A stretch of 64,000 nucleotides of DNA. It comes from Diphasiastrum complanatum (lineage: Eukaryota; Streptophyta; Lycopodiopsida; Lycopodiales; Lycopodiaceae). The stretch lies in NCBI GenBank assembly GCA_029204225.1, contig CM055098.1:48692088-48756087 (forward strand), in the 5' to 3' direction. Position numbers and translations under genes: made by a program. A model generated the notes under the pieces. It saw only the letters and a list, made by a program, of their open reading frames with translations. It was not told the DNA's origin and made no database searches. This document shows positions 1-11,945 of this stretch, piece by piece; the stretch's first letter is position 1; the number at the start of each line of letters is the position of its first letter.

Positions 1-23
1 AGGTACTTGTATATAGCTTCTCA

Positions 24-1195
24 TCATTTAGGAATAGTATTTCCAATGTTTTTTGAATTTTGGAAATTTTCCAAGTAGCTCATTTGAAAGAACCCAAGTG
101 GTATCTTCCAATTCATATAAATTCCACTTGTAATGAATCGTCTGTGGAACCATGCTTGTCCCAAGGAACTTTTCAAATCTCTAATGTTTTTGGGAGAAGC
201 CCAATTCTCAATGTTATCAGCTTCAATTGGATCAATTGTTACACCTCCTGGAATCATGTGCTCCAAATATTGCAACTTTTCTTAAAATGCATATTTATTC
301 ATTCTGGCATACAACTTATTTTCAGTTTTCTGTGCTATACCATCCAAGAACACAAAACATTGCCAAACTTTTCAATCAATTTATGGTGATTTTTATTCAT
401 CAAACTATTAAAACTTGAAGGGCCATTTCTTAGTTTAAAGAGTATCATATCATCCCCCTTAACTTGTGTTTAATAATATCTTGGAGTTTATGAACACACT
501 ATAGTCAATGCATACCTTCAAAGTATCATCTTTCTTTTTCTTAGATAGTACAAATGCTCCCCAACATGAAGCCCTTGGGTCTAATATAAAGGCTATAATG
601 TAAGCTCTATATTCTCTTGTAACTAGAATGCATAGGACCTTTTGGCAAGTGGATTGGCACGTGGGACATGTTCAATGACATGATCTATATGTCTTGAAAG
701 AGGTAATTTGACTAAAGTCTAAGGAAATACATCATATAATATTTTTGCAAAATTATGAGATGTTCCACTTTTAGCTCTTTATCCTTCAATACAATTACAA
801 ATGCAAGATATAATTTTGAGTTTGACGGTCTTGCTTGATTCTTGAGTTGGTTGACAAACATGACAATGAGGTGTACATTTGCTCTCATGAACACATCTTT
901 CTCACCATTTTCCACATCCAAAGTCTTGTTAAAACAATCTAGTTTTGCCATTACATTTTCTAACCAATCCATCTCATTATAGTGTCCTAACTACCTGGAG
1001 TCAAAACATAAAAGCTAGCACTCGATGAAAACTCATCTTTGGGAACTTAAGTTTTTGATTTAGTTATACACATCTTTTTATACCATTAACTATTTTAACA
1101 AGAAGTTTGGAATCATAGCAATTTTCTGGTTTCCTTTGATTCTCTCTAAATGTGTATTTGAGATAAAACATTTCCTATTACCAGAATTAACTAAC
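24..1195 (-). pseudogene. Ty3/gypsy protease-reverse transcriptase remnant
   Basis: Reading the minus strand from about 1195 downward gives a retropepsin-like stretch with LVNSGNRKCFIS (family motif D-S/T-G; here N replaces the catalytic D). It is followed near 970 by MDWLENVMAKLDCFNKTL, the hallmark end of plant Ty3 protease. Further on, near 590-480, is WGAFVLSKKKKDDTLKVCIDY (RT motif around W-G-x-P-V-L and the KKDG..R.CIDY block), and near 230-110 SPKNIRDLKSSLGQAWFHRRF (end of RT, PKN..ELRSFLGLA.FYRRF). Order protease then RT is correct for Ty3. Several frameshifts and stops and the lost aspartate mean it is dead. It runs off or ends at the left window edge; no LTR is visible. Confidence 0.72.
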
Positions 1196-1903
1196 TCTTA
1201 AAGGAGTTCTAAAAAGCATACCACTCCCAAATCTAGTAGTGATTTGTTCTTGTGAGCATTGATAAAGGACTACACTAATGTAATTGTGTGAACTCTTTTC
1301 TATGCTCAAATCTTTTTGCTTTAGTTCCAAAGGCCATCCATTCATCCCATTGAACTTATAATCACTCGAGCAGTGATAGTTTTTAAAATAAATTTCAAAT
1401 GAAATCATGCAACATTTTTTTTCTTATGATCCATTTGTAGCTATATAATGATTCTAGCTTAACTTAATTAGTCCAACTAACTACAAATCTGCAATCAACA
1501 TCTAGAACATTCTTCAGTTTTTCTCAAAAAAAAGTATTTTTGTGACATGCCAATCCATGATTTTGCTTGATGCATGGAAGTACTCTTCATCAAATTTTGA
1601 TAGCTTGAACATCTCAAGGGCTTACACTTCAAAGTAGCAATTGTAAAACCTTCGATACCCTGACACTTCTTTGAACATTTGGAATGACTATTTTCCATAA
1701 AGGTAGAGATAATGCCTCGTCATTATTCAAATTTGAAAATCGTTTCTCAAGGCTTATTGGCATCATATAAGGTCAAAAGTAATCATTTGCAACTCTTGAT
1801 TCCGTGTCACAAAGGCTTCCATCTCCACATGTGGATGAAATCACCAGTGTTATGCAAACATTTTCTATCATCACTTCTTTCTATTTTTTAGAAACCAAAT
1901 CTT

Positions 1904-2114
<211 letters not shown>

Positions 2115-2212
2115 GATATCAAGGTTATTGTGTCTCAAGTTTGTACTTACCACTTGGTTGATGGATATCAAGGTTATTGTGTCTCAAGTTTGTACCTGCC
2201 ACTTGGTTGATG
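2115..2212. repeat. 49-bp direct tandem duplication
   Basis: Two adjacent copies beginning GATATCAAGGTTATTGTG at 2115 and 2164, differing at two positions by eye (CTTAC versus CCTGC). They abut the end of the GA microsatellite. Confidence 0.92.
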
Positions 2213-3719
2213 GCCCATTTCATCTATACTTATCCACTAATCCATAATATAGGAACCAAGGGTTCCAATCAACAAAGTACCATGAAAATTATAATAAATC
2301 AAGATTCGTACCTTTTCTACGTATATGTTCATAATTCTCCCCTTAAAACAAAGAGCTCACTCAATATAGACAATATATGGAAGAGTTGTATTTAAATGTA
2401 AATGTATAGATCTATTGTGGATACTACAAAATATAAATGCTAAAGCGGAGAGTCGATGCAGGTACTACAAGATATAAATGCTTGATGCAGATATTATAAC
2501 TTTATAAAATTGAGAACATGCATATATAAAGGAAGCTGCCACATAATGTTGATGTTATAGTAAATCACATGATTGCATACATTGAATGCATAGACTCAAA
2601 AGTATAAATATCAAAGTATAAGTTGCAACATGATACATAGTTTCTATAATTAGATCTAAGTGCTGGATGATATTATGAATTCCACCAAGTTATAAGATGG
2701 ACCAAAAAAATGGTGTATGAAGGCATCATGGCAAGCATCATAGGACAAGTGTCCCATGTGGTTCTTATGGGGTCTGGACCAATAATGCCCCAAAAAAAGA
2801 CATGAACATGCCCATCACAGCTAAAGAACAAAATCGCTAAGTAAAAGTCAACTTGTTGTGGACAAATAGTATCATTGAAGCAGAGCACCTACCTTAATAT
2901 CACCAATTGGAAGTTGTTGGTAGTCTAAATCATGGGTCAAAGATGCTATTAGCCAATGCCATCATCATGACTCTACAAACGTATGCTTAGCTATGCTATA
3001 AGAGCTTTCCATATGCCATGCCAAAACAATATATCTACTAGAGTTAATAATTAACATTGGAATGTACAAAGAGTACTACATAGAAGTAGTTGTAAGTCTC
3101 ACAAGGTAGCCACATATATTCCAACCCTACATGATGGATCGAGATTACTAGAGGAATGTGAAAATACCATTATGCTTCCAATATACCACTTTGATATACC
3201 AAGAGTGTGTATGTAACATCATGGAGCATAATTGCACAACATTATGGAATGCTCTTTGATGATAAATTGTAATGCAATGGTTAAAATATGGCTGAGAAAA
3301 ATATATTGTGGCTAAAGATGAATTGCAAGGTCCAATGATTGATTGATTGGTTACTTTGGTGTTGGTATTTCGAGGTAACATAAAACATCACATAAAAGTT
3401 TCTATAACATGTCTAAATATTTATATCTTGATTCCATTTAGAATTTGTATACGTATTGAATTTTTAATTGATTAGCGTACATTTTATAATATTGATGTAC
3501 ATATCATAATAAATTTTTTGTCATAAATCCAATTTGTATAAAAGACAAATAAGCATGATAGATATGTAATATAGACTAAAAATCTTTTTCTTCAAAATTC
3601 ATATGGATATCTAGAATATGTACCCTTCTTAATTTATATATTAGTACTTTATATATCCTACTCACATTTACATAGATCTATCTAGATACATTCAGAGATC
3701 GATATATTTAAAAGACCGA
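2213..3719. other. AT-rich stretch without recognised gene
   Basis: Only short open frames without recognisable domains. Probably old, decayed repeat DNA. Nothing specific supported. Confidence 0.5.
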
Positions 3720-3739
3720 GTTATGAAGCTCATTTATGA

Positions 3740-5285
3740 ATTGAAGAGGGTGAAGATAAAGAATGAAAATATGGTTAGAGTGACTACAACAAAAGCCTAA
3801 ACCATTAAGGCTAGATGGTCGGAACTCATTCAGGAGTTTGTGTTCGACATTAAGTATCGTAATGGTACATCGAGCTGCGTTGCCGATGCCTTGAGTTGGA
3901 TTGGAGAGATTAATTAGTTATGCTTTGCTGAGATCCAATCTGATTTGTATCTTTCACTTCGGGATCTTTGTCGAACCGATAGTTTTTACAGTCGCATCTG
4001 GCTAGATGTCTTGACATGAAATTCTAGATCTAGTGATGACCTTGGGATGTAGGATCCCAAGCAATTTTGAAATGATAAGATACTTGAAGACTATTCCATA
4101 ATGAATGGCCTAATTTTCTGAAAGGGAAAGGTTTGTGTGCTGGATAGGGAGGACGTGCGGGCCCAAATCCTACAACAATGTCATGACAACCCTTGTGTTG
4201 GTCACCCATGCATACAGAGGACACTTGACCTTGTTAGGCAGAATTACTTCTGACCAAAGATGAAAGGTCATGTTGAGGTATACGTTCAAGATTGTGAACA
4301 ATGCCAGCAAAATAAAGCAGAAAGACTCAAAGTTGCGGGTCCTTTACATCCCTTGGAAATTCCCAGCAAGAAATGGGAAAGTGTTTCAATGGATTTTGTG
4401 ATTGAACTCCCTAAAACCCGGAATGATCACGATGCCATTTGGGTAGTGGTTGACAGGCTAACCAAGATGGCACAATTTATACCAACTAAATTAACTTTCA
4501 AGGCATCTGAACTAGCCTAGATTTTCATTGAAAAGTTGTTCAGATTGTATGGTTTGCCGAATGATATTGTTAGTGATCATGCCTCCAAATTCACTGGAGT
4601 TCTGGCAATCAGTATTTCAAAAATTTGAAACAACCCTTAGCCTTAGGTCTTTGGATCACCTTGAATCTGATGGGCAGACAGAATGTGTTAACAAGATGTT
4701 GGAAGATATGCTTAGAGCATATGTTTCTCACCGACAGTCTGTTTGGAAAAAGTAGCTCACAATGGTTGAGTTCGCGCACAATAGTGCCAAGCATTTTGCC
4801 ACCGGATTTAGTTCTTTTATGTTGATGTATGGCTTTCAGCCGCGTTCTCCAGTTTCGGTCGGACTCAAAGGTCTCAAGGTGCAAGCTGTAGTAGATTTCC
4901 TGCAAGATATGCAAGAAATGCTGATTGTGGCCAAGGATAGCATGAAAGCTGCTCAGGATAGAGCTTAGTTTTTATCCTAACCGTGGTCGCTCACCTCGGG
5001 AAATTGAGGTCAGAACCTGGGTGTATCTTAAAATCCCCAAGGATTCAAAGGTACTTCGGATGGGAAAATGCCATAAGCTATCTCCTCGTTATAGCGGACC
5101 TTATAAGGTTGTAAAGAAAATCAACTCGTCGCTTATCAGCTAGATCTTCCGATTGGGGTTGGGGTTCATCCTGTTTTCCATGTAAGTTGTTTAAATGAAC
5201 GACTTAGTAGGAAGGATTCCCTAATTCCGGAAGGTGAACTGGTTGAGTTAGAGGATCTGTCTACCTTTGTTCCTAGCTGTGAAAG
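3740..5285 (+). pseudogene. Ty3/gypsy RNase H end - integrase remnant
   Basis: Plus-strand conceptual reading gives the end of RNase H (ARWSELIQEFVFDIKYRNG ... VADALS, near 3810-3900). Next is the integrase zinc-binding region (HDNPCVGH ... YVQDCEQCQQNKAERLK, near 4180-4330) and the integrase core start (KKWESVSMDFVIELPKT, VVVDRLTKMAQFIP, near 4370-4490; LYGLPNDIVSDH, near 4550). Part of the core is then deleted, and the reading resumes at SDGQTECVNKMLEDMLR (4660-4720) and TMVEFAHNSAKH (4760). VHPVFHVSCL near 5165 is the C-terminal block before a chromodomain in related elements. Stops and frameshifts are frequent. The reverse transcriptase half is absent. Confidence 0.87.
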
Positions 5286-6371
5286 TTCACACGTGTGGGA
5301 ATGCCCTAATGTGTGTGAATGATCTCCTAAGCAAGGTTATGCACTTTTAGATCAATACTAGATTGAAATCCAAGATCTAGATAAAAAATCTAACGCATAG
5401 AGGCAAAGATAGATGCATAGATTGATAGCCAACGTACTTTCACATGTAAGAAAGTGATTCATGAAAAAACTAGGTAAGGCCAACCTCCTCTCCTCGGTTA
5501 GAGAGAGAATAGACCACTTTTGGTCTCGGGTAGAGAGAGAGTGTAATACAACCAAAATCCACAATCCTCAAATTTGACTCAAAAAATCAACTTAGATTAT
5601 GATTGGAAAGAGAGTACATATGAAAACTCATGGAGAGTCATGCTTACTTCCTATTGGACCCCTAATCCTAGCCTCTCTAATGCTATTGGATGAGTGATGC
5701 ATCCATCTTGCAATTCTATTGGACCCTTCATGAGGATTTCTCAGTTTTGATTGGACCCTTTGACCTGATCACTCAGCAAATTATATTAACACAAGTGTCA
5801 CAAGCCTAACTAGCTCGAGTTTCACCTCTTTACACTACTTTGGCTCAATAGAGGCATTACATGTGGATTTGACCAATTTGCCATCTATGCCAATTTTTGG
5901 CTCTGATCTTTTGTAGGTCAAAACTCAATATAGGGTTATATACTTGATCAATTCTGATTTCACACTTGACTTACTGGATTTAGATGATTTTTGGTGCATT
6001 AGGAAGGTCTCATTGGAGTCTACAAGAAAATATATCAAGTTTCGAGAAATTGCATGTAGAATTTGAGATATTCAATTTTTTGTGATTTTGTCAAAACTCT
6101 AAATTTGATTGGATCTCTAGTTTGTGAGGTTACTGAACTTCATTTGAGTGTGTTTCAATCTTAGGAAGTGGCAAGAATCACTAGATTGAGGATAGATCAT
6201 AGGTTGATCAAGATTTCACTATTCTATGTGTTGATTTTCTAGTTAGAAGTGCTAGACGAGATTTGAGAGGTTCCATATCTTTGTGATATCTTCTTGAGTT
6301 CATTTGTTGACATTCAAGAGAGTGCTTTGTGCATTGGAACAGGTTGAAAGAGAAGATCAGGTCACTTCAAC
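5286..6371. other. Possible Copia 5' LTR/leader, unproven
   Basis: Lies directly before the Copia gag start at 6372 and has no coding potential. A short block near 5284-5325 (TTCACACGTGTGGG ... GTGTGAATGATC) recurs near 61729-61770, suggesting a shared LTR or leader. No clear TG...CA ends, target duplication or primer-binding site were found. Confidence 0.3.
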
Positions 6372-7150
6372 ATGGCTACAAGTGGTGGATTCATGTTGGA
6401 AGGCAATGATAGGCTTACCTCAATCAACTATTCTACTTGGAAGGTGAGGATGGAGTCCTTATTGGAGATGAATGAGTTGATGGAGATTGTTGCAGGTGTG
6501 GAGGAGAGGCCTCAAGCACCTCAAGATCAAGTGAGGTATGACAAGAGAGCAAAGAAGACTCTACACATGATTAAGATGAATGTTACCAATGAACTTCTCA
6601 AGGAAGTTGGTAAGTGCACATCATCTTTGGAGGCTTGGGAAGCTTTGAAGAAGCTTTATGAATCCAAGTCTACATCAAGAGTGCTTTTGTCTTGAGGGTT
6701 AAAGCATTCAATGATGAGTTAGCATGTATTGATGAAAGCATTAAGGAGGTAGAACTTGTTCAGGTTATACGTAATGGCTTGTTGGATGATCATGCTAATC
6801 TTGTTCAAAGTTTTGCTATTCAAAAGACTTTGCCAAGTATTGTGGAGTTGCAAGAGATCTTGGTGAATGAGGAGTATAGGCTTCAATCAAGAGGATGTGG
6901 ATCTACATCGACATCTCATCATGAAGGAGGCTATGTTCATCAAAGGCAAGTTCAAGGGCAAAGGCAAAGGCAAGTGGTCTAAAGGGCAAGATCAAAGTCA
7001 TTTTGCAAATGAATGTTTGAAGAAGCAAAGAGATGAAGGTGGCAAGCAAATCAACCTTACTACTAATGATGAGGAACTAGGTGGTGGTGATTCTCTTTTG
7101 ATGTGTTCTTCAAGTCCAATATCAAGTGATATGCTTTCTTGTGTGATTTT
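6372..7150 (+). pseudogene. Ty1/Copia gag remnant
   Basis: Begins MATSGGFMLEGNDRLTSINY then YSTWKVRMESLL, a typical Copia gag start (L.G.NY..W...M...L). It continues with KCTSSLEAWEALKKLYES of the UBN2/gag fold. A TGA at 6693-6695 interrupts it; the gag reading resumes (RNGLLDDHANLVQSFAIQK, LPSIVELQEILVNEEYRLQ) and then shifts frame to HFANECLKKQ, half of a CCHC zinc knuckle, near 7000. The remnant stops near 7130-7157, where the following pol part is on the opposite strand. So it is non-functional and rearranged. Confidence 0.82.
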
Positions 7151-7645
7151 GCAATAACACAAGCCTCACATGGCTTGATCTCCTTGGAAAGATTCTTTGG
7201 TAAGCCAATAGCCTTGGCTTCTTTGCACATAGAAAGCATGGATTTGTAGTTGGGATGTTCCAACCTCCTATGCCATAACTCCTCCTTGGAAAGCTTTGTC
7301 ATATTAGCAATATCACAACTCTCTCTTGGATCAAGCTTGTATATGCCTCCAAATCTTGATCCATGTGCAAGGATCTCATCATTTCTCTTGATAATACAAG
7401 TATCAATATTGAATTTCACATCAAGGCCACCATCAATAGGTTGGCCAGCACTTATGAGGTTCTTTGTAAGATTAGGCACACTAAGAACCTTGTTGAGAGA
7501 AAGAATTTTAGAAGATGAGGTCTTCAAGGGAATACTCCCTATGCCTTCAATATTGAATTCTTGGTCATTTGCTGTATAGATAGTCTTCTTAGCTCCTTCA
7601 TAAGGCAGAATACATGTGAAGGACTCCTTGGAGCTTTCAAAGAGC
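7100..7645 (-). pseudogene. Ty1/Copia protease end - GAG-pre-integrase remnant, inverted
   Basis: Minus-strand reading from about 7645 gives FTCILPYEGAKKTIYTAND, NIEGIGSIPL, KVLSVPNLTKNLISAGQ and ELWHRRLEHPNYKSMLSMC, then CEACVIAKSHKK. This is the protease C-terminal part and the GAG-pre-integrase domain of Copia pol. It points toward, and meets, the plus-strand gag remnant that starts at 6372. Its wording is close to the Copia fragment at 59.8-61.4 kb (TANDYACKVEGIGSIPL), so both may be one family. No integrase core follows. Confidence 0.82.
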
Positions 7646-7734
7646 TATAAAGAACTATGCAAAAGTTGCAATGCTTCTTAATAATTTTACAAAAGGCATA
7701 GCTAATAATAATAAGAAGAGAGGTCAAGTCCAGC

Positions 7735-8190
7735 TATTGAATGGAATGAAGGCTGAACCAATTTTTGAGAAGCTCAAAAGTATGGTTCTTTTGGCTCCTA
7801 TTTTATAAATCAGAAAACCATATTTGTCTTACATTGTTTGAACTGAGGATAGTGATTTGGAACAGTTCTTTTGCAAAATGCTAGGCCAATAACATTCAAG
7901 AGTAAAAAACTCACTAAAACTCAGTTGCATTATACAACTCAAAAAAATGAGTTATTTGCTATGATTCATGTACTTAACACCTGGAGACATTATCTATATG
8001 ATAATTAGTTTATAGTGTATACAGATCACCAATCTTTGAAATACTTTTGGAATAAACACGATTTGAAAGGTTGTGAAGCTCGATGGGTTGAGGTTATGCA
8101 AGAACTTGATCATGAGATTTGATATGTTAAAGGTAGCTATAACCAAATAATGGCTTGGTTAGCGCTAGGCATAGTTCTTTATGTATAAGA
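7735..8190 (+). pseudogene. Ty3/gypsy RNase H remnant
   Basis: Plus-strand reading (with stops) includes FEKLKSMVLLAPIL, ARPITFKSKKLTKTQLHYTT, QKNELFAMIHVLNTWRHYL, YTDHQSLKYFW and ARWVEVMQELDHEI. These are the ordered blocks of Ty3 RNase H (L..APVL, S..L...E..Y...EKELLA...A...WRHYL, TDH..L.Y, RR.RW...L...D). Flanks carry no other element part, so it is a short orphan fragment. Confidence 0.78.
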
Positions 8191-10117
8191 AATATCCATT
8201 TGTAGAAAGGAAGTGGGGTAGTGTCATCTGTGGTGTAACCATGCAAGAGGTATTTGCAAGGGACCTTGGGGAGATGGCCAACACGATGTGTGCCAAGTAT
8301 TAGACATGTGTGGACCAAAGTGAGTGTTGTTCGCAAACCAAGTTCTGTAATGACTGAAATTAACACGCCATCATTTGTCAATGGACAAGAAGTAGATGTG
8401 TTGAGACAAGAGCCAAATGCGTTAGCGTGCACTACATGTCCTTGGAGAAAAATTCTTTCTCAAGAAATGGTAAGGGCCTTTGATACTATTTGTTTAGTAA
8501 ACAATATCCTCACCAACATGTACATGTTGTTAGTAGTTTGAATGGTGAACGAAGAATTATGATCCTAGGTTGCAAATGTTTGATCAATCTAGGTTGGACT
8601 TTGGAATGCAATAGAAACAGAGGATCTCAGCCTTGTGGCTTGGAGGATCACTATGGCAAGGGGTGTGAGCCATGTAGCTAGCTCTACATTAGTTGAGAGG
8701 GAGAGGAGAGGAGACGTTCGAGCGCTATAGGAGGCAATGTGTCTCCTTCTTCGAGTTCTTTGGCTAGGGCTATACTCAAGAGATGATCCCCGTTGAGTTC
8801 ATTCTTGGCTATCTAATTCAATTTTGAACTACATGAGAAGACTTGCTTCTTTTCCCTGCCCTTGGGGCCAAATCTCTTAAGAAGGGGACACTAGGCCTAT
8901 TGGCCCATTTGGGCTTGTGCAGATGATTAGTGGCCTCAAGGACGGTGAGCGTTAGTTGACTTTTTTTGGGTATAACATGAATGGTTTTGTTGGGTTTCTT
9001 ATATATTTTGTTAAATGAAGAGATCGATAAATTGCAGTGACTTATCTGTTAGTGATCAATGTGGGCTTTGAACTGTCAAATAAGGTTGAATGTTGGACCT
9101 CATCTCTTCATAAGGGCTACAGACATTTCAATTTCATGAGACTTTTCATTACAAAGATTTTAGAACTTTGATGTTCTTTAAGCTTATGAAGCACACTTGA
9201 GAAACCTTGAAATGTAAACAAATGCATAAAATACCTAGCATTTTTTACCCTCTTCCATGAGTCAACCTCTACATCAAGGAGTTTTTGCAAGAAAAAATCC
9301 ACACTAATTGAACCACTCTTGTTTGATTGATGGATCACAGGCCTATGATTATTGCCTCCTCCTCACTTGTTTTTGGATTGCCACTAGGAGTGCTGATTGT
9401 GATGCCATTGTCTCTCACAATTGTATCTTGGAGAGTAGAATCTTCAACAAGATGCTCAATGGATTTGTAATTCTATCTTTTCACGCAAAAGTTGTGCCTC
9501 TTAAGAACTCGTCAATGCTACAAATGAGTCTTCATCCTGCTCTATAGCTTCCAATACAAGTTAAAAAAAGTATTGCTACATTCACAACTACAGATTTGCC
9601 TTGCAAATCAACCCCTTCCATATCTTTGAACACATGTTTCACCTCTTTGTCTAAAACCAAGACAAATTCACACAACAAATGAGAGAAGATTCAAGGCTCC
9701 AGATTCAAATTTCAAGAAGGTATTGAATTAGCTAAGCTTCTCTATAGTGCACATCTTTTTTAGTACACTAATTCCATGCAATATCGAGTCCCCAAAGGTA
9801 TGACAACCAATGTAAATAAACTACATGTAGGTCTATCTATTCTAGATTATGGCCTCATGATGCTACTTTATTATCTATATATTTGTTGACCTACTAGTCC
9901 TCTTGTTTTCATACAAGCCTACACCATCTTCTCAATATTATTTTCAAGTAGCATTCAAATATGAATATGGATTGACTGCCCTCATATATCATACATTGTG
10001 CTTTTTACACATAAACAACAAGCAATTTTTGAATTAAAGATGAGCATGTTCTGTAACTATTTTCATGCTTGTTCATCTATAGCATATAAGCTTATAGCAT
10101 TCTTCATTACCATTCCC
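8191..10117. other. No recognised gene
   Basis: Several open frames under 110 codons, none with a recognisable domain or motif. Probably decayed repeats. Confidence 0.45.
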
Positions 10118-10485
10118 TTATGAAAGGACTTGTCACGTAGAAGCTCATAACATCATTCATTACAGCCCCCTTATGGAAGCTCATCACATAATAGTGTTCA
10201 TTACAACTATTTATGGAAGGATCTATCATGTAGAAGTTCTTAACAACGTTCATTAGAACTGATTATGGAAGGATGCATCACATAAGATCTTCATAGCATC
10301 GTACTTTACGGTTGCTTATGGAAGGACCCATTACGTGAAATCCTCACAGATTGTTCTTCATGAGTAGTTATGGAAGGACCCATCACATAAGAACTTTCTA
10401 GAACTATTCTTTATGCCTGACTGATCACAGAAGGATCTGTCACATAAGATCTTCATAGAATTGTTCCTTACAACTGCTTGCGGCT
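10118..10485. repeat. Degenerate ~53-bp tandem array
   Basis: The phrase TTATGGAAGGACCCATCACA recurs in varied form at about 10118, 10171, 10211, 10263, 10316, 10368 and 10423, mostly 52-55 bp apart. Between the copies are variants of a TCATAGCATC-GTTCATTACAACTG segment. Unit identity looks moderate, so the array is old. Confidence 0.82.
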
Positions 10486-11183
10486 AAGCTCCTTCATTTG
10501 ACTATAGTGTAATCCCATTTATTTCTGCAGGTTTGTAGACTCTTTCATTTCCTGTCAAAAATCTTGAGGAAAGCTGCATGTTCATCTAAATGATTTTCTT
10601 TTGTATTTTTGCAAGAAGATGTATTGATCCACATTAAATATGATATTTTACAAGGGGTAAATCTCCAAAAAAATTGTCATGAAGGGAGGGTTTTGAGAAA
10701 AATATAATAAAATGCCAACTTCACTATCTAGTAATAGTAATGGGCCTATATGCCTTGAAGTTAATATGTTAGGAGAATAGTTCAATGTGTCTTAATGGTT
10801 CTAGATCAATTAGATGTTATTTACAATGTGAACAGGGCCACCGAGTAAGTGGTTCAATGTGAGGAGGCACAACCTCCTCCCGATCTCTCTTGTGTACTCT
10901 CTTCTTCGACATTACTGTATTGCGCAAGCTTAGTGAATACCAGTAGATTCTCTCTCCATCTCTCTACCATGGGCTTAATCTATGTTGCATGCTTTGATGT
11001 TTCATTAAGGAATCAAAGCAAAGACATGCTTAATTTTGTAAAGACCTAGGCATGCATTTTTTTTTTCCAGCACAATAGGAGATTTGTAGCATTTGTTTTG
11101 TTATAAATTTTCAACTTGTAAACTCATCTCACCAAATTCACACTTAGGGACATTATTCATCGCGGTATTCTCATGCCTCTCAA
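10486..11183. other. No recognised gene
   Basis: AT-rich DNA with one 66-codon open frame and no recognisable product. Confidence 0.45.
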
Positions 11184-11945
11184 TGTTGGAGGGTTTGCGG
11201 ATCCCAAGGCAACCCTAACCCTAGTTGATAAGTGAGAGGGAATTGGCATCCTGCGTGTGTAAGTCCAACCCAATGATCACATAGTTATTTGATTGATTAG
11301 TTCAAAGTTAATAAAAGGACTTTAGGCCTTTTTACGGGACTTTTAATGTCGCAGGGCCTAAATGTCAAGTTAGTGAATAAAGTTGGGTTTCCCTCCAATT
11401 TTGATGGTTCCCACACTTTTTTAAATTTGAATAAAAAGAGAGGCAAGACTGGACCAATAGGATTCAGAGGCCAGGGTCCTCTTCTCTACTATAAAAAGGG
11501 ACCAACTCGAGTTGCTCCTGATGTTCATTTCCTCATTTCAATAAAGCAGATTGGTTCTCTTTAGAAATGGATTGATGAATGTCCATGCTCTTCCTCTCTT
11601 TTCCTCCATTTCTCATGCTTTCTTTGGATTTTGCTAATTGCTGGATTTGATCATTATTGGGATTGCTATTTTTTATGCTTTTTGTGAGAGAGAAAGGGAG
11701 AGAAAGTAAGAGTAAGTTTCTATCATTGTTGTGGATTTAGGGTTAATGGAAGTAGGGTTAATAGATGTAGTGTTAATGCTTAGTGTTAATGGATGTTAGT
11801 GTTAGATCCTCCATTCATGTTGAAATCTGAACTATACTATCGCTCTCATGGGAACGAACCTACGCGTAACAACTAACTTCATCTCCTTGATGCTAGATTG
11901 ATTAGATCTTGGGTTGAGGATAGGCAAGGAAAGAAACCCACTACA
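11184..11945 (+). mobile_element. Solo LTR (Ty3-type family) with target duplication
   Basis: Starts TGTTGGAGGG and ends CCCACTACA, flanked on both sides by the identical pentamer CTCAA (11179-11183 and 11946-11950). It carries a TATA-like box (TATAAAAAG, 11490-11498) and an AATAAA (11540-11545). A closely similar LTR lies inverted at 54262-55048, next to a polypurine tract and Ty3 integrase remnant, which gives the family assignment. No internal region remains. The 72-codon open frame at 11346-11564 is LTR sequence, not a gene. Confidence 0.85.
11490..11498 (+). promoter_or_regulatory. TATA-like box in solo LTR
   Basis: TATAAAAAG at a suitable place inside the LTR, some 45 bp upstream of the AATAAA. 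The matching box is present in the inverted relative at 54.7 kb. Confidence 0.5.

Noticed and set aside
10118-10485. Regularly spaced repeats that could suggest a CRISPR array
   Set aside because: Plant nuclear context, units degenerate and contiguous, no conserved short repeat with unique spacers, no cas genes.
11346-11564. 72-codon open frame repeated at 54669-54899
   Set aside because: Both lie inside copies of one LTR with TATA and AATAAA signals; conservation reflects shared LTR, not a protein.
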